From contig JACKDU010000001.1 in assembly GCA_020633335.1 (NCBI GenBank), positions 620,001 to 684,000 of the forward strand: a stretch of DNA of 64,000 nt. Reading direction: 5' to 3'. The notes below the pieces were generated by a model that did no database searches, had not been told where the DNA came from, and worked only from the letters and a program-made list of their open reading frames with translations. The position numbers and the translations under genes were made by a program. Origin of the DNA: Myxococcales bacterium. Its GTDB lineage: Bacteria; Myxococcota_A; Polyangia; Nannocystales; Nannocystaceae. Within the stretch, counting starts at the first letter, position 1. Every line of letters begins with the position of its first letter. Below are positions 33,950 through 41,444 of the stretch, piece after piece.

Positions 33950-34034
33950 ATGGGCATGGAGTGTCGCCCAGGCGCGGATGTTTCGCCAAGTCCGCGAGCG
34001 CCGGGGCGCTGACCTCTCGCGGGGCGCTGGCCCT

Positions 34035-34058
34035 GTCGACGTCGACGTCGACGTCGAC
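34035..34058. repeat. (GTCGAC)4 microsatellite upstream of the M13 and MurJ-like genes
   Basis: Four perfect head-to-tail copies of the self-complementary hexamer GTCGAC, followed by degenerate GTCGTCGGCGTCGG units. It lies in the divergent gap between the M13 peptidase and MurJ-like genes, so a change in copy number would alter promoter spacing. Function unknown. Confidence 0.85.
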
Positions 34059-34194
34059 GTCGTCGGCGTCGGCGGCCTTGGTCGCCGCGAGGTGGAGCCC
34101 GTCGCGGCCCGGAGCCCGAGATCTGGACGGATCGGGGCGGATCGGCGAGTATCCCGCGGCCGCGCCCGCGCCCGCGGATGCGGCCGCGGAGCGC

Positions 34195-35406
34195 GTGAGC
34201 CGGACACGACAGACGCTGCTGTGGATGGGCGGGCTCTCGCTGGTCACCCTCGGGCTCGGCGTCCTCCGCGAGCTGACGATCGCCAGCGAGCTCCGGGCGA
34301 GCGGCGACGCCGACCTCTTCTTCCGCGGCCTGGTGGTGATCGGCACGACCCGCGGCTTCACGACCGCGCTCTTCCGGGCCCGCTGGATCCCGGTGCCGCT
34401 GACGGTCGCCGCCCGCCGCCTCCTGGCGGCGGAGCTGGTGACCTGCGGCCTGGTGACGGCGATCGCCCTCGCCACCCTGGCGCTCCTGGTCGGCGCGGCG
34501 GCGCTGGCCGAGCCGACGCTCTGGGCCTTCGCGCTGGCGATCCCGCTGGCGGTCTTCGGCTCGGCGACGCGGGCGCTGGCCGAGCGCGCCGGCCACGAGC
34601 GCCGCGGCTTCCTCCTCGAGTGGGCGCTGCCGCTGGGGGCGACCGTCGGCGCGCTCCTGGTCCCGGGGACAGCTTTGGGGCCGACCCTCGGGATCCTCGT
34701 GGGCCTGGTGATCGGCGGCCTCGCGCTCCTGCCCTCGCTGGTCGAGGGCGAGGCGTCCTCAGAGACAGGTCATGTCGCGGCCGTCGCCCCGGGGCGGACC
34801 CGGGTGCTGCTCATCGACGCGCTGGTCTACGCCAACCTCGGCCTCCTCGACGCCGGCCTCTCTCACCTCTTCGCCGCCGGCGGCTTCGCGCTCCTCAACT
34901 ACGCGTACCTCTTCGTCAACACCGTGCTGATGGCGCCGACGGCGGCCGCGACCGTGGTCGGCCTCCGCCTCTCGGCCGGCGGCGATCCGGCGACCCACGC
35001 CGTGCTCCGGCGCTGGGCGGTGATCGGCGGCCTCGCCTGCGGGGCGCTGGTGGCCGGGGTCGGCCTGGCGATGATGTGGGCGCCGGTGGCGACCCGGGTC
35101 GACGCCGCGGTCGGCTGGGCGCTCGCCGGCCCGGCGGCGGCGCTCGTCCTCTACAGCGCCCCCTTCGCCGGCCTCCGCCTCGCCAACACGATCGGCCGCC
35201 AATTCGTCCTCGCCAACGCGCCCGCCCGGGTGATCGGCTGGGACGTCGGCGGCCTCGCCGGCCGCGCGCTGATCCTCGGGGTCGGGGCGGCGATCATCGG
35301 CCTGCCGGCCTCGCCGCTCGGGCTCGCCTTCGCCGAGCTCGTCCAGATCGGCGCCTGGTGGAAGCTACCTGCTCCAAAGAGCCTGTCTGAAGGGTCAGCA
35401 TCGTAG
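34195..35406 (+). CDS. MviN/MurJ-like lipid flippase-family membrane protein
   Basis: A 403-residue polytopic membrane protein of the MOP flippase superfamily, closest in pattern to MurJ (MviN), which flips lipid II. The first helix region LGLGVLRELTIASELRASGD followed by ADLFFRGLV matches the MurJ opening (G-LRE-hIA---GAS-ADAFF), and at least ten hydrophobic helices follow. MurJ normally has 14 helices and about 510 residues; this one is about 100 residues short, and some key Arg residues are not evident, so it may flip another lipid-linked sugar. The GTG at 34195 is chosen because upstream codons are repetitive and lie in the divergent control region. A methyltransferase gene converges on it with a 15-base gap. 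Confidence 0.75.
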   Translation: MSRTRQTLLWMGGLSLVTLGLGVLRELTIASELRASGDADLFFRGLVVIGTTRGFTTALFRARWIPVPLTVAARRLLAAELVTCGLVTAIALATLALLVGAAALAEPTLWAFALAIPLAVFGSATRALAERAGHERRGFLLEWALPLGATVGALLVPGTALGPTLGILVGLVIGGLALLPSLVEGEASSETGHVAAVAPGRTRVLLIDALVYANLGLLDAGLSHLFAAGGFALLNYAYLFVNTVLMAPTAAATVVGLRLSAGGDPATHAVLRRWAVIGGLACGALVAGVGLAMMWAPVATRVDAAVGWALAGPAAALVLYSAPFAGLRLANTIGRQFVLANAPARVIGWDVGGLAGRALILGVGAAIIGLPASPLGLAFAELVQIGAWWKLPAPKSLSEGSAS

Positions 35407-35421
35407 GGCCGCGCGAGGGCG

Positions 35422-36270
35422 CTAGCGGGCGGCCGCGTAGACCTCGAAGGAGATCCCGAGGCCGGCCCGATCGACGACCCGCATCGCCGGCTCGGCCGCC
35501 CAGGCGAGCGCGCCAGCGACCCGCGCCGCCGGCCGCGAGCCCCCGAGGACGTAGCGCTGGAGGCCGCGCCGGAGGTTCTCGCGGCGGAGCCCGGAGAAGG
35601 TGGTCCAGCGCAGCGGCGAGAAGCCGGTCGCGGTGAGGAGGCGCTCGAGGCCGCGGCGGCTGAAGAGCTCGAGGTGGGCCGGCGGCTCGACCATCACGAA
35701 GCGCGCGCCCATCAGGCGGGCGAGGAGGCCGCTGCTGCTCGGGGTCGAGAGGGCGAGGTGCCCGCCCGGCCGCAGGAGGCCGCGGACCCGCTCGAGCGCC
35801 GCCCGCGGCTCCGGCAGGTGCTCGAGCACCTCCCACATCGCGACCGCGTCGAAGCGGGGCTCCAGCTCGAGCTCCTGCAGCCAGGCCTCGTGGATCGTGT
35901 GGCCGCGCTCGCGGGCCCCGCGGGCGCTGGGCGAGCGCTCGGCGCCCTCGATCCGCATCCCGAGCGCCCGCGCGGCGTCGAGGAAGTGGCCGGGGCCGCT
36001 GCCGATCTCGAGGATGTCGCGGCAGCCGAGGTCGCGGACGATCGCCGCGCGGACGTCGGCCTCGGCCCGCATCCGCGCCTCCTGACCGATCGCCGAGGCG
36101 TGGTAGTCCTCGGCGAGGTAGTGGGCCTCGATCGTCGCCGCGCTCGGCAGCGGGGTGACGAAGAGGGTGTCACATTCGCCGCAGCGGACGTGCTCGAAGC
36201 CGGCGACGACGAAGGCCGGGCGGGCGTCGTGGCTCCCGCAGGCCGGGCATGATCGCGCCGGATGAAGCAT
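35422..36270 (-). CDS. Class I SAM-dependent methyltransferase with N-terminal zinc ribbon
   Basis: A 282-residue methyltransferase. Residues 7-35 form a rubredoxin-like zinc ribbon (CPACGSHD...CGECDTLF). The SAM-binding core follows: motif I ILEIGSGPGHFLDAARALG with the acidic partner EGAE, then FDAVAMWEVLEHLPEPRAAL and LLRPGGHLALSTPS, the Methyltransf_23 pattern. Homologues with this zinc ribbon are common in sugar, O-antigen and quinone-like biosynthesis clusters; the substrate is unknown. The C-terminal hydrophobic helix (VAGALAWAAEPAMRVVDRAG) may touch the membrane. The neighbouring MurJ-like gene hints at a cell-envelope role, which is only positional evidence. Confidence 0.88.
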   Translation of the reverse strand: MLHPARSCPACGSHDARPAFVVAGFEHVRCGECDTLFVTPLPSAATIEAHYLAEDYHASAIGQEARMRAEADVRAAIVRDLGCRDILEIGSGPGHFLDAARALGMRIEGAERSPSARGARERGHTIHEAWLQELELEPRFDAVAMWEVLEHLPEPRAALERVRGLLRPGGHLALSTPSSSGLLARLMGARFVMVEPPAHLELFSRRGLERLLTATGFSPLRWTTFSGLRRENLRRGLQRYVLGGSRPAARVAGALAWAAEPAMRVVDRAGLGISFEVYAAAR

Positions 36271-36315
36271 TGCCCATGCCTACCACGCCCCTGCCCGGCG
36301 GCGAAGATCGCCGGT

Positions 36316-36888
36316 CTAGCCCTCGGCGAGGGTCGGTCGGATCACCAGGCGGTCGAGGATCGCGGCGATCTCCTCGATCGGCATCGCCTCGCCCTCGCGG
36401 AGCCACCAGGCGATGATCTCGAGGACCGCCGAGGTCGCGTAGGTGACCCGGAGCTCGAGCGGGCTGCGGGACTCGGAGGGCGGGCCGCCGAGCTTGAGGG
36501 CGAGGACGCGGGATTGATCGACGAGGCGCTCCCGGAGGATCGGCGCGGCGCCGCCGGTCAGGAGCGCGCGCCAGAGCGCCCGGCGCTCGGCGACGTAGGC
36601 GATGAGGGCGACGCAGGAGCCGCGGGTGTCGTCGGCGGTGAAGAGCGGGGCCGCGCGCCCGAGGAGCTCGGTGATCTCGTCGTCGGCGAGGTCGTGGAGG
36701 AGCGCCCCCTTGTCGGGGTAGTGGCGGAAGAAGGTCGCGTAGCCGACCTGGGCGGCCTCGGCGATCGCTCGCACGGTGATCCGCTCGAAGGGCTCCTCCG
36801 CGAGGAGGGCGAGCATCGCGCCCTGGAGCTTGGCCCTCGTGCGCACCTGCCGCGCATCGAGAACGCCGTTATTGTCGCCATCTGGCAT
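36316..36888 (-). CDS. TetR-family repressor
   Basis: A 190-residue TetR regulator. The N-terminal DNA-binding domain is clear: RTRAKLQGAMLALLAEEPFE, ITVRAIAEAAQVGYATFF (helix-turn-helix) and RHYPDKGALLHDLADDE. The C-terminal ligand-binding half is variable, as usual. The start at 36888 is preferred over one seven codons upstream because that upstream ATG lies inside a 17-bp palindrome (36892-36908) that looks like the operator. It is divergent from a P450-desaturase pair with 38 bases between starts, so it most likely represses itself and that pair. The ligand is probably a hydrophobic substrate or product of those enzymes; this is inference from arrangement. Confidence 0.9.
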   Translation of the reverse strand: MPDGDNNGVLDARQVRTRAKLQGAMLALLAEEPFERITVRAIAEAAQVGYATFFRHYPDKGALLHDLADDEITELLGRAAPLFTADDTRGSCVALIAYVAERRALWRALLTGGAAPILRERLVDQSRVLALKLGGPPSESRSPLELRVTYATSAVLEIIAWWLREGEAMPIEEIAAILDRLVIRPTLAEG

Positions 36889-36891
36889 CTG

Positions 36892-36908
36892 TGATACAGA
36901 GTGTCTCA
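36892..36908. promoter_or_regulatory. Probable TetR operator
   Basis: TGATACA-GAG-TGTCTCA is a near-perfect inverted repeat: each half is TGANACA, with six of seven positions symmetric and a 3-base centre. It lies exactly in the 38-base gap between the divergent tetR and P450 starts, where a TetR dimer would block both promoters. Confidence 0.7.
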
Positions 36909-36926
36909 TAGCTCGGGGGGCGAGTC

Positions 36927-38114
36927 ATGGTCGCGTCAGTCGGATCTGGAGCTGCGCCAGGGTGTCCGTTCTCGCCGGAGAAGGGTGAGAGCAAGAGCGC
37001 GGCCCTCCGGCAGGAGCGGCTGCGCTTTGAAGAGGACGCCGAGCGCATCGGCTCCTACGAGCGGGCGCGCGAGATCCTGCTGAGCCGGGAGCTCCTCCAG
37101 GGGGGCGGCGGCGCCGAGAAACTGGGCCCCGGCGATCTCGAGGCCCTGACCGTCTTCTACCTCGACGGCGCGGCCCACCGCGAGAAGCGGGCGTCGATCG
37201 CCCGCTTCTTCACGCCGAAGGCGATCACCGAGCGCTACCACGCGATCATCGAGCGCGAGACCCAGCGGCTCCTCGCCGAGCTCCGCCGCGAGGGTCGCAT
37301 CCGCCTCGACGTCGCCTCCTTCGAGCTCACGGTGGCGGTCGCCGCCAACATCGTCGGCCTGACCAACAGCGACATCCCGAAGATGGCGCGGCGCCTGGCG
37401 ATCATCATGTCGGCCGCCTTCGTCCACGGGCACGGCCTCTTCGCCCGCCTGACGGTCGGCCTCCGGAAGTCGCTGAATATCGCCACCTTCTACCGAAGCG
37501 ACGTCCTGCCGGCCCTCCGCGCCCGCCGTCGGGCGCCGCAGGACGACGTCCTCTCCCACCTCCTGGCCCAGAAGGCGTCGCGTCGGGCGATCCTCATGGA
37601 GTGCCTGACCTACGCGGCCGGCGGGATGGTGACGACCCGGGAGTTCATCGTCATGGCGGCCTGGCACCTCCTGGAGCGCCCGGAGCTCCGGCGTGACTTC
37701 CTCGAGGCGGACGAGGAGCGGCAATTCGCGATCCTCCTCGAGATCCTCCGCCTCGAGCCGATCGTGTCGATGCTGGTCCGGCGGACCGATCCCGCCCCCG
37801 GCGGGCGCTCGGTCCACTTCGCCGTCGACCTCCGGGCGGTCCACGCCGACGAGGCGGCGGTCGGCGCCTGCCCGCACCTGCTCGACCCCGACCGGGCGAA
37901 GCGGATGAAGACGAGCGGCGCCTTCCTCAGCTTCGGCGCCGGCGCCCACCACTGCCCCGGGCGCCAGGTCGCGCTCCACGAGGCGCGGATCTTCCTCGAC
38001 GCGCTCCTGCGGATCCCGGGGATCCGCCTCGAGCGCGCCCCCGAGATCGGCTGGTCCGAGATGCTGATGAGCTACGAGCTCCGCGACGCGGTCGTCGCCT
38101 GCGACCCGGCCTGA
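36927..38114 (+). CDS. Cytochrome P450, divergent from tetR
   Basis: A 395-residue bacterial P450. Motifs: I-helix AAGGMVTTREF, where the acidic residue before Thr-Thr is replaced by Val; K-helix EILRLEP (ExxR); and heme loop FGAGAHHCPGRQVA with axial Cys343. The N-terminal PGCPFSPEKGESKSAALRQE is typical of soluble bacterial P450s. The desaturase gene follows after 55 bases on the same strand, and both are probably controlled by the TetR operator immediately upstream. The pair could modify a fatty acid, lipid or terpenoid; the substrate cannot be read from sequence. A G-rich Shine-Dalgarno-like stretch (36915-36920) precedes the ATG. Confidence 0.9.
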   Translation: MVASVGSGAAPGCPFSPEKGESKSAALRQERLRFEEDAERIGSYERAREILLSRELLQGGGGAEKLGPGDLEALTVFYLDGAAHREKRASIARFFTPKAITERYHAIIERETQRLLAELRREGRIRLDVASFELTVAVAANIVGLTNSDIPKMARRLAIIMSAAFVHGHGLFARLTVGLRKSLNIATFYRSDVLPALRARRRAPQDDVLSHLLAQKASRRAILMECLTYAAGGMVTTREFIVMAAWHLLERPELRRDFLEADEERQFAILLEILRLEPIVSMLVRRTDPAPGGRSVHFAVDLRAVHADEAAVGACPHLLDPDRAKRMKTSGAFLSFGAGAHHCPGRQVALHEARIFLDALLRIPGIRLERAPEIGWSEMLMSYELRDAVVACDPA

Positions 38115-38169
38115 TGCCCCTCGTCGGCCGCGCGGCGGCCGGCTATCGTGGTCGCGGAGCGCGACGACG

Positions 38170-39114
38170 ATGGACGAGGTCTTCCACACCAGCGATCGGG
38201 TCCCACGGGAGGAGCTCCGCGCCCTCCTGGTCCGCAGCGACGGCCCCGGCCTCGCCCACCTCGCGCTCCTCCTGCCGCTCCTGATCGGCGGCGGGCTGGC
38301 GACGATCCACCTCGGCGCCGCCGGCTCGCCGCTCTGGCCGCTGGCGGCGACGATCACCGGGGTCGCGCTCCTCACCTTCTTCCCGGCGCTCCACGAGGCC
38401 GGCCACGGCACCGCCTTCCGCACCCCCTGGCTCAACGACGCGGTCACCTGGCTCGCGGCGATCCTGATGCTCGAGGGGCCGACCTTCTTCCGCGAGTTCC
38501 ACTGGGAGCACCACCGCCAGACCCAGGACCGCGCCCGCGATCCGGAGATCGCGGCCGCCCCGGCGCTCCTCGACCCCTGGCCCTCGAACCCGCTGACCTA
38601 CCTCGCGCTCGCCTCCGGGCAGGCGCTCCTGGTCGGCAAGGCGATGTTCACGATCGGCTGCGCGCTGATGCCGAGCGCCGCCGCCTGGGAGAAGGTCTTC
38701 CCCTACGTCCGGCCGCGGATGCGCCGGCGGGTCGCCTGGGAGTGCCGGCTGGTCCTCGCGCTCCTCGTCGGCGGGGTCTGGGCCGGCCTCACCTACGTCC
38801 CGGGCTTCGCCTACCTCCTGGTCGCCTGGCCGATCGCCCATGTCCTTATGGGCTTCTACCTGATGGCCGAGCACACCGGCCTGGCGAACGAGGGGTCGCA
38901 GCTCCACCGCACCCGGACGATCGAGAGCAACGCGGCGGTCCGCTGGCTGATGTGGAACATGCCCTACCACGCCGAGCACCACGCCTATCCGGCCGTCCCC
39001 TTCCACCAGGTGCCGGCGCTCCACCGCCGCCTCCAGCCGGCGCTCGAGAACACCGTCCGCGGCTACCTCGCCTTCCACGCCGAGGCGCTCCGGCGGGCCT
39101 TCGGCGGCCGCTGA
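38170..39114 (+). CDS. Membrane fatty-acid desaturase/hydroxylase family protein
   Basis: A 314-residue integral-membrane di-iron desaturase. All three histidine boxes are present: HEAGH (residues 75-79), HWEHH (111-115) and HAEHH near residue 266 in PYHAEHHAYPAVPF, separated by paired hydrophobic helices. This spacing fits the fatty-acid desaturase/beta-carotene-hydroxylase superfamily, which inserts double bonds or hydroxyls into lipids with O2. It follows the P450 gene by 55 bases under the same probable TetR control; the two could act in sequence on one lipid. A TATCGT box at 38144-38149 might give it a second promoter of its own. The electron donor is not encoded nearby. Confidence 0.9.
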   Translation: MDEVFHTSDRVPREELRALLVRSDGPGLAHLALLLPLLIGGGLATIHLGAAGSPLWPLAATITGVALLTFFPALHEAGHGTAFRTPWLNDAVTWLAAILMLEGPTFFREFHWEHHRQTQDRARDPEIAAAPALLDPWPSNPLTYLALASGQALLVGKAMFTIGCALMPSAAAWEKVFPYVRPRMRRRVAWECRLVLALLVGGVWAGLTYVPGFAYLLVAWPIAHVLMGFYLMAEHTGLANEGSQLHRTRTIESNAAVRWLMWNMPYHAEHHAYPAVPFHQVPALHRRLQPALENTVRGYLAFHAEALRRAFGGR

Positions 39115-39132
39115 TCTGGCAGGCGCTCCGGC

Positions 39133-39158
39133 CGAGCGAGCCAACCGAGCGAGCCAAC
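39133..39158 (+). repeat. 13-base direct repeat, two copies
   Basis: CGAGCGAGCCAAC occurs twice head to tail downstream of the desaturase gene and is followed by a partial third copy (CGAGC). No function is apparent. Confidence 0.7.
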
Positions 39159-39201
39159 CGAGCCGCGTCGCCCGCGCAGATCCGCGCCCGAGCGATTGCG
39201 A

Positions 39202-39231
39202 TTGTCGGCTCGCCGGCCGCCGGCCTATGCT
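39202..39231 (+). promoter_or_regulatory. Promoter of the first choice-of-anchor L gene
   Basis: TTGTCG (39202-39207), an 18-base spacer and TATGCT (39226-39231); the -10 box ends 6 bases before the ATG, which predicts a leaderless mRNA. Confidence 0.55.
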
Positions 39232-39237
39232 CCGAAG

Positions 39238-41301
39238 ATGGCCCGCACATCTTGGACACCTAGCCTAGCCCTCTCGCTCGTCGCCTTCGCGGCCTGCAGC
39301 GGGGACGACACCGCGACCACGACCGAGGGGAGCGCGACGCTGCCGACCGCGAGCGCGAGCGCGTCGGCGAGCGCGAGCGCGTCGGCGAGCGCGAGCGCGA
39401 GCGACGGCACGACCGGGTCGACGAGCGACGGCTCGGGGAGCGGCTCGGCGAGCCAGGGGAGCACGAGCACGACGGGGGCGACGAGCGAGACCGGCTCGAC
39501 CTCGGCGAGCTCCGACAGCGACGGGACCGGGACCACCGGCGGGGTGATGTGCACCGACGCGGAGTGTCCGAACGGCCAGTTTTGCAGCGCGATGAGCGGG
39601 ATGTGCGAGCCGGGGTGCAACGAGGACGCCGACTGCATGGCGCCGACGGTCTGCGACCTCGAGAGCAACACCTGCAAGGGCTGCGTGATCGACGGCAACT
39701 GCGGCCTCGGGACGATCTGCGTCAACTCGGAGTGCGTGCCCGGCTGCAACGATCAGCAGCCCTGCCAGGGCGGGCTCAAGTGCTGCGGCGGCGAGTGCTT
39801 CGACGTCCTGGTCGACCTCGGGAACTGCGGCGAGTGCGATCAGGTCTGCGACGCCTTCCCGAACGCGGAGGCGCTCTGCGAGGGCGGCTCCTGCCTCTTC
39901 GGCCCCTGCCAGGACGGCTTCGCCGACTGCGACAAGGACCCGGGCAACGGCTGCGAGGTCCAGGGCCAGTGCGCCTGCGACCCGGGGTCGAAGATCGAGT
40001 GCTACACCGGCGACGCGAACACCAAGAACGTCGGCAAGTGCAAGTCGGGGATGGCGACCTGCAACGCCGAGGGGACCGAGTACGGGCCCTGCGAGGGCGA
40101 GGTGCTCCCCGACGTGATCGACGCCTGCGCCAACCAGGTCGACGACAACTGCAACGGCGTCGTCGACGAGGACCCGGACCTCGACAAGGACGGGTGGACG
40201 GTCTGCGGCGGCGACTGCTGCGACGAGGTCGGCCCCAACTGCCTCAACCCCGAGCTCGTCAACCCGGGCGCCTTCGAGGTCGCCAACAACATGGTCGACG
40301 ACAACTGCGACGGCGTGAAGGACAACGCGGTCCAGCTCTGCGATCAGGCGCTGGCGTCGAACTCGGCGAACGCGCTCGACTACGCCAAGGCGATCGACCT
40401 CTGCCAGTTCACGACCGAGAACGCCCAGGGGAAGGACAAGATCTGGGGGGTGATCAGCGGCGGGATCACGCTGACCAGCGGCGCCGGGTCGCCGAACGCG
40501 ACGCAGCGGTCGATCCGCAACGGCTTCGGCACCAACATCATCAACCAGAAGGGGCAGCGCCTCGCGGTCCTCTCGTCGGGGAACGCGGCCGACTCCAACG
40601 ACACGAACCCGAACTTCGCGCAGTTCCAGGACGGCCAGTCGAAGGGGACCTCGGCGGTCTTCCCCAGCGACTGGTTCTCCCTCAACGGCAACTCGCTGCC
40701 GAACACGCCGGGGTGCCCCGCGGTCCAGGGCAACACCGCCAACGACCCGGTGATGCTCAAGCTGCGGATCCGGGTGCCGACCAACGCGAACTCGTTCTCG
40801 GCGAAGATGTTCTTCTTCTCGGCCGAGTACCCCGAGTACGTCTGCACCTCCTTCAACGACTTCTTCGTCACCCTCGTCGACTCGACCGACAACGGCAACC
40901 CGACCGACAAGAACATCGCGATCTACAAGTCGGGGAACAACACCTACCCGGTCGGGGTGAACATCCTCAAGGCGGCCAGCGGGCTCTTCACCCAGTGCTC
41001 GAACGGCCAGATCACCCAGTGTGGGGCCCCCTCCAACTACAACGGCTGCCAGGGGACCAACCTCCTCAACGGCACCGGCTTCGACATCACCGGGACGACG
41101 CCCTTCTCCTGCAACTACGGCGGGCGCCACGGCGGCGGCACCGGCTGGCTGACGATGTCGGGCAATGTCACGCCAGGGGAGACCATGGAGATCCGCTTCG
41201 CGATCTGGGACACCGCCGACGGGCTCTTCGACTCGCTGGTCCTCCTCGACTCCTGGGAGTGGTCGGTGCAGGCCTCGCAGCCGGGCGTCCAGCCGGGCTG
41301 A
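39238..41301 (+). CDS. Lipoprotein with Cys-rich, MopE-like and choice-of-anchor L domains (copy 1)
   Basis: A 687-residue surface lipoprotein. Signal peptide with lipobox FAAC (Cys20); an 80-residue linker of Ser, Ala, Thr and Gly including (Ala-Ser)n; a cysteine-rich region of about 180 residues (CTDAECPNGQFCSAMSGMC and so on); two copper-binding-MopE-like acidic motifs (ACANQVDDNCNGVVDEDPD and ANNMVDDNCDGVKDNA); then a choice-of-anchor L domain (AKMFFFSAEYPEYVCTSFND) to the end. Such proteins are anchored on the myxobacterial outer surface; function is unknown, with metal binding and adhesion both plausible. The next gene is a full-length paralogue in the same direction. No Shine-Dalgarno is seen and a TATGCT box sits 6 bases before the ATG. 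Confidence 0.85.
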   Translation: MARTSWTPSLALSLVAFAACSGDDTATTTEGSATLPTASASASASASASASASASDGTTGSTSDGSGSGSASQGSTSTTGATSETGSTSASSDSDGTGTTGGVMCTDAECPNGQFCSAMSGMCEPGCNEDADCMAPTVCDLESNTCKGCVIDGNCGLGTICVNSECVPGCNDQQPCQGGLKCCGGECFDVLVDLGNCGECDQVCDAFPNAEALCEGGSCLFGPCQDGFADCDKDPGNGCEVQGQCACDPGSKIECYTGDANTKNVGKCKSGMATCNAEGTEYGPCEGEVLPDVIDACANQVDDNCNGVVDEDPDLDKDGWTVCGGDCCDEVGPNCLNPELVNPGAFEVANNMVDDNCDGVKDNAVQLCDQALASNSANALDYAKAIDLCQFTTENAQGKDKIWGVISGGITLTSGAGSPNATQRSIRNGFGTNIINQKGQRLAVLSSGNAADSNDTNPNFAQFQDGQSKGTSAVFPSDWFSLNGNSLPNTPGCPAVQGNTANDPVMLKLRIRVPTNANSFSAKMFFFSAEYPEYVCTSFNDFFVTLVDSTDNGNPTDKNIAIYKSGNNTYPVGVNILKAASGLFTQCSNGQITQCGAPSNYNGCQGTNLLNGTGFDITGTTPFSCNYGGRHGGGTGWLTMSGNVTPGETMEIRFAIWDTADGLFDSLVLLDSWEWSVQASQPGVQPG

Positions 41302-41350
41302 TCGTCGGCGTCGGCGGACCGGAGACCGGCGCGCTGGCAGAGTGAGGAGG

Positions 41351-41381
41351 GCGGGGCGCGGAGGCGCCCCGCTCGCTTTCG
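41351..41381 (+). terminator. Terminator between the two choice-of-anchor L genes
   Basis: A 9-bp stem, GCGGGGCGC (41351-41359) with GCGCCCCGC (41364-41372), a 4-base loop, then TCGCTTTCG. It separates the tandem paralogues, so each has its own transcript. Confidence 0.65.
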
Positions 41382-41408
41382 GGCGATCGCGCCGCGCAAA
41401 CAATAGAA

Positions 41409-41438
41409 TTGCCGATCCGCGCGCGACCTGCCTACGCT
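41409..41438 (+). promoter_or_regulatory. Promoter of the second choice-of-anchor L gene
   Basis: TTGCCG (41409-41414), an 18-base spacer and TACGCT (41433-41438), ending 6 bases before the ATG. The geometry is identical to that of the first copy, although the spacer sequence differs. Confidence 0.55.
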
Positions 41439-41444
41439 GGGAAG

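Noticed and set aside
30119..34012. A 1297-codon open frame on the plus strand crossing several genes
   Set aside because: It runs antisense or out of frame through the helical-repeat protein and the M13 peptidase, and its product is low-complexity Arg/Gly/Val text. Long stop-free shadows are expected at this GC content.
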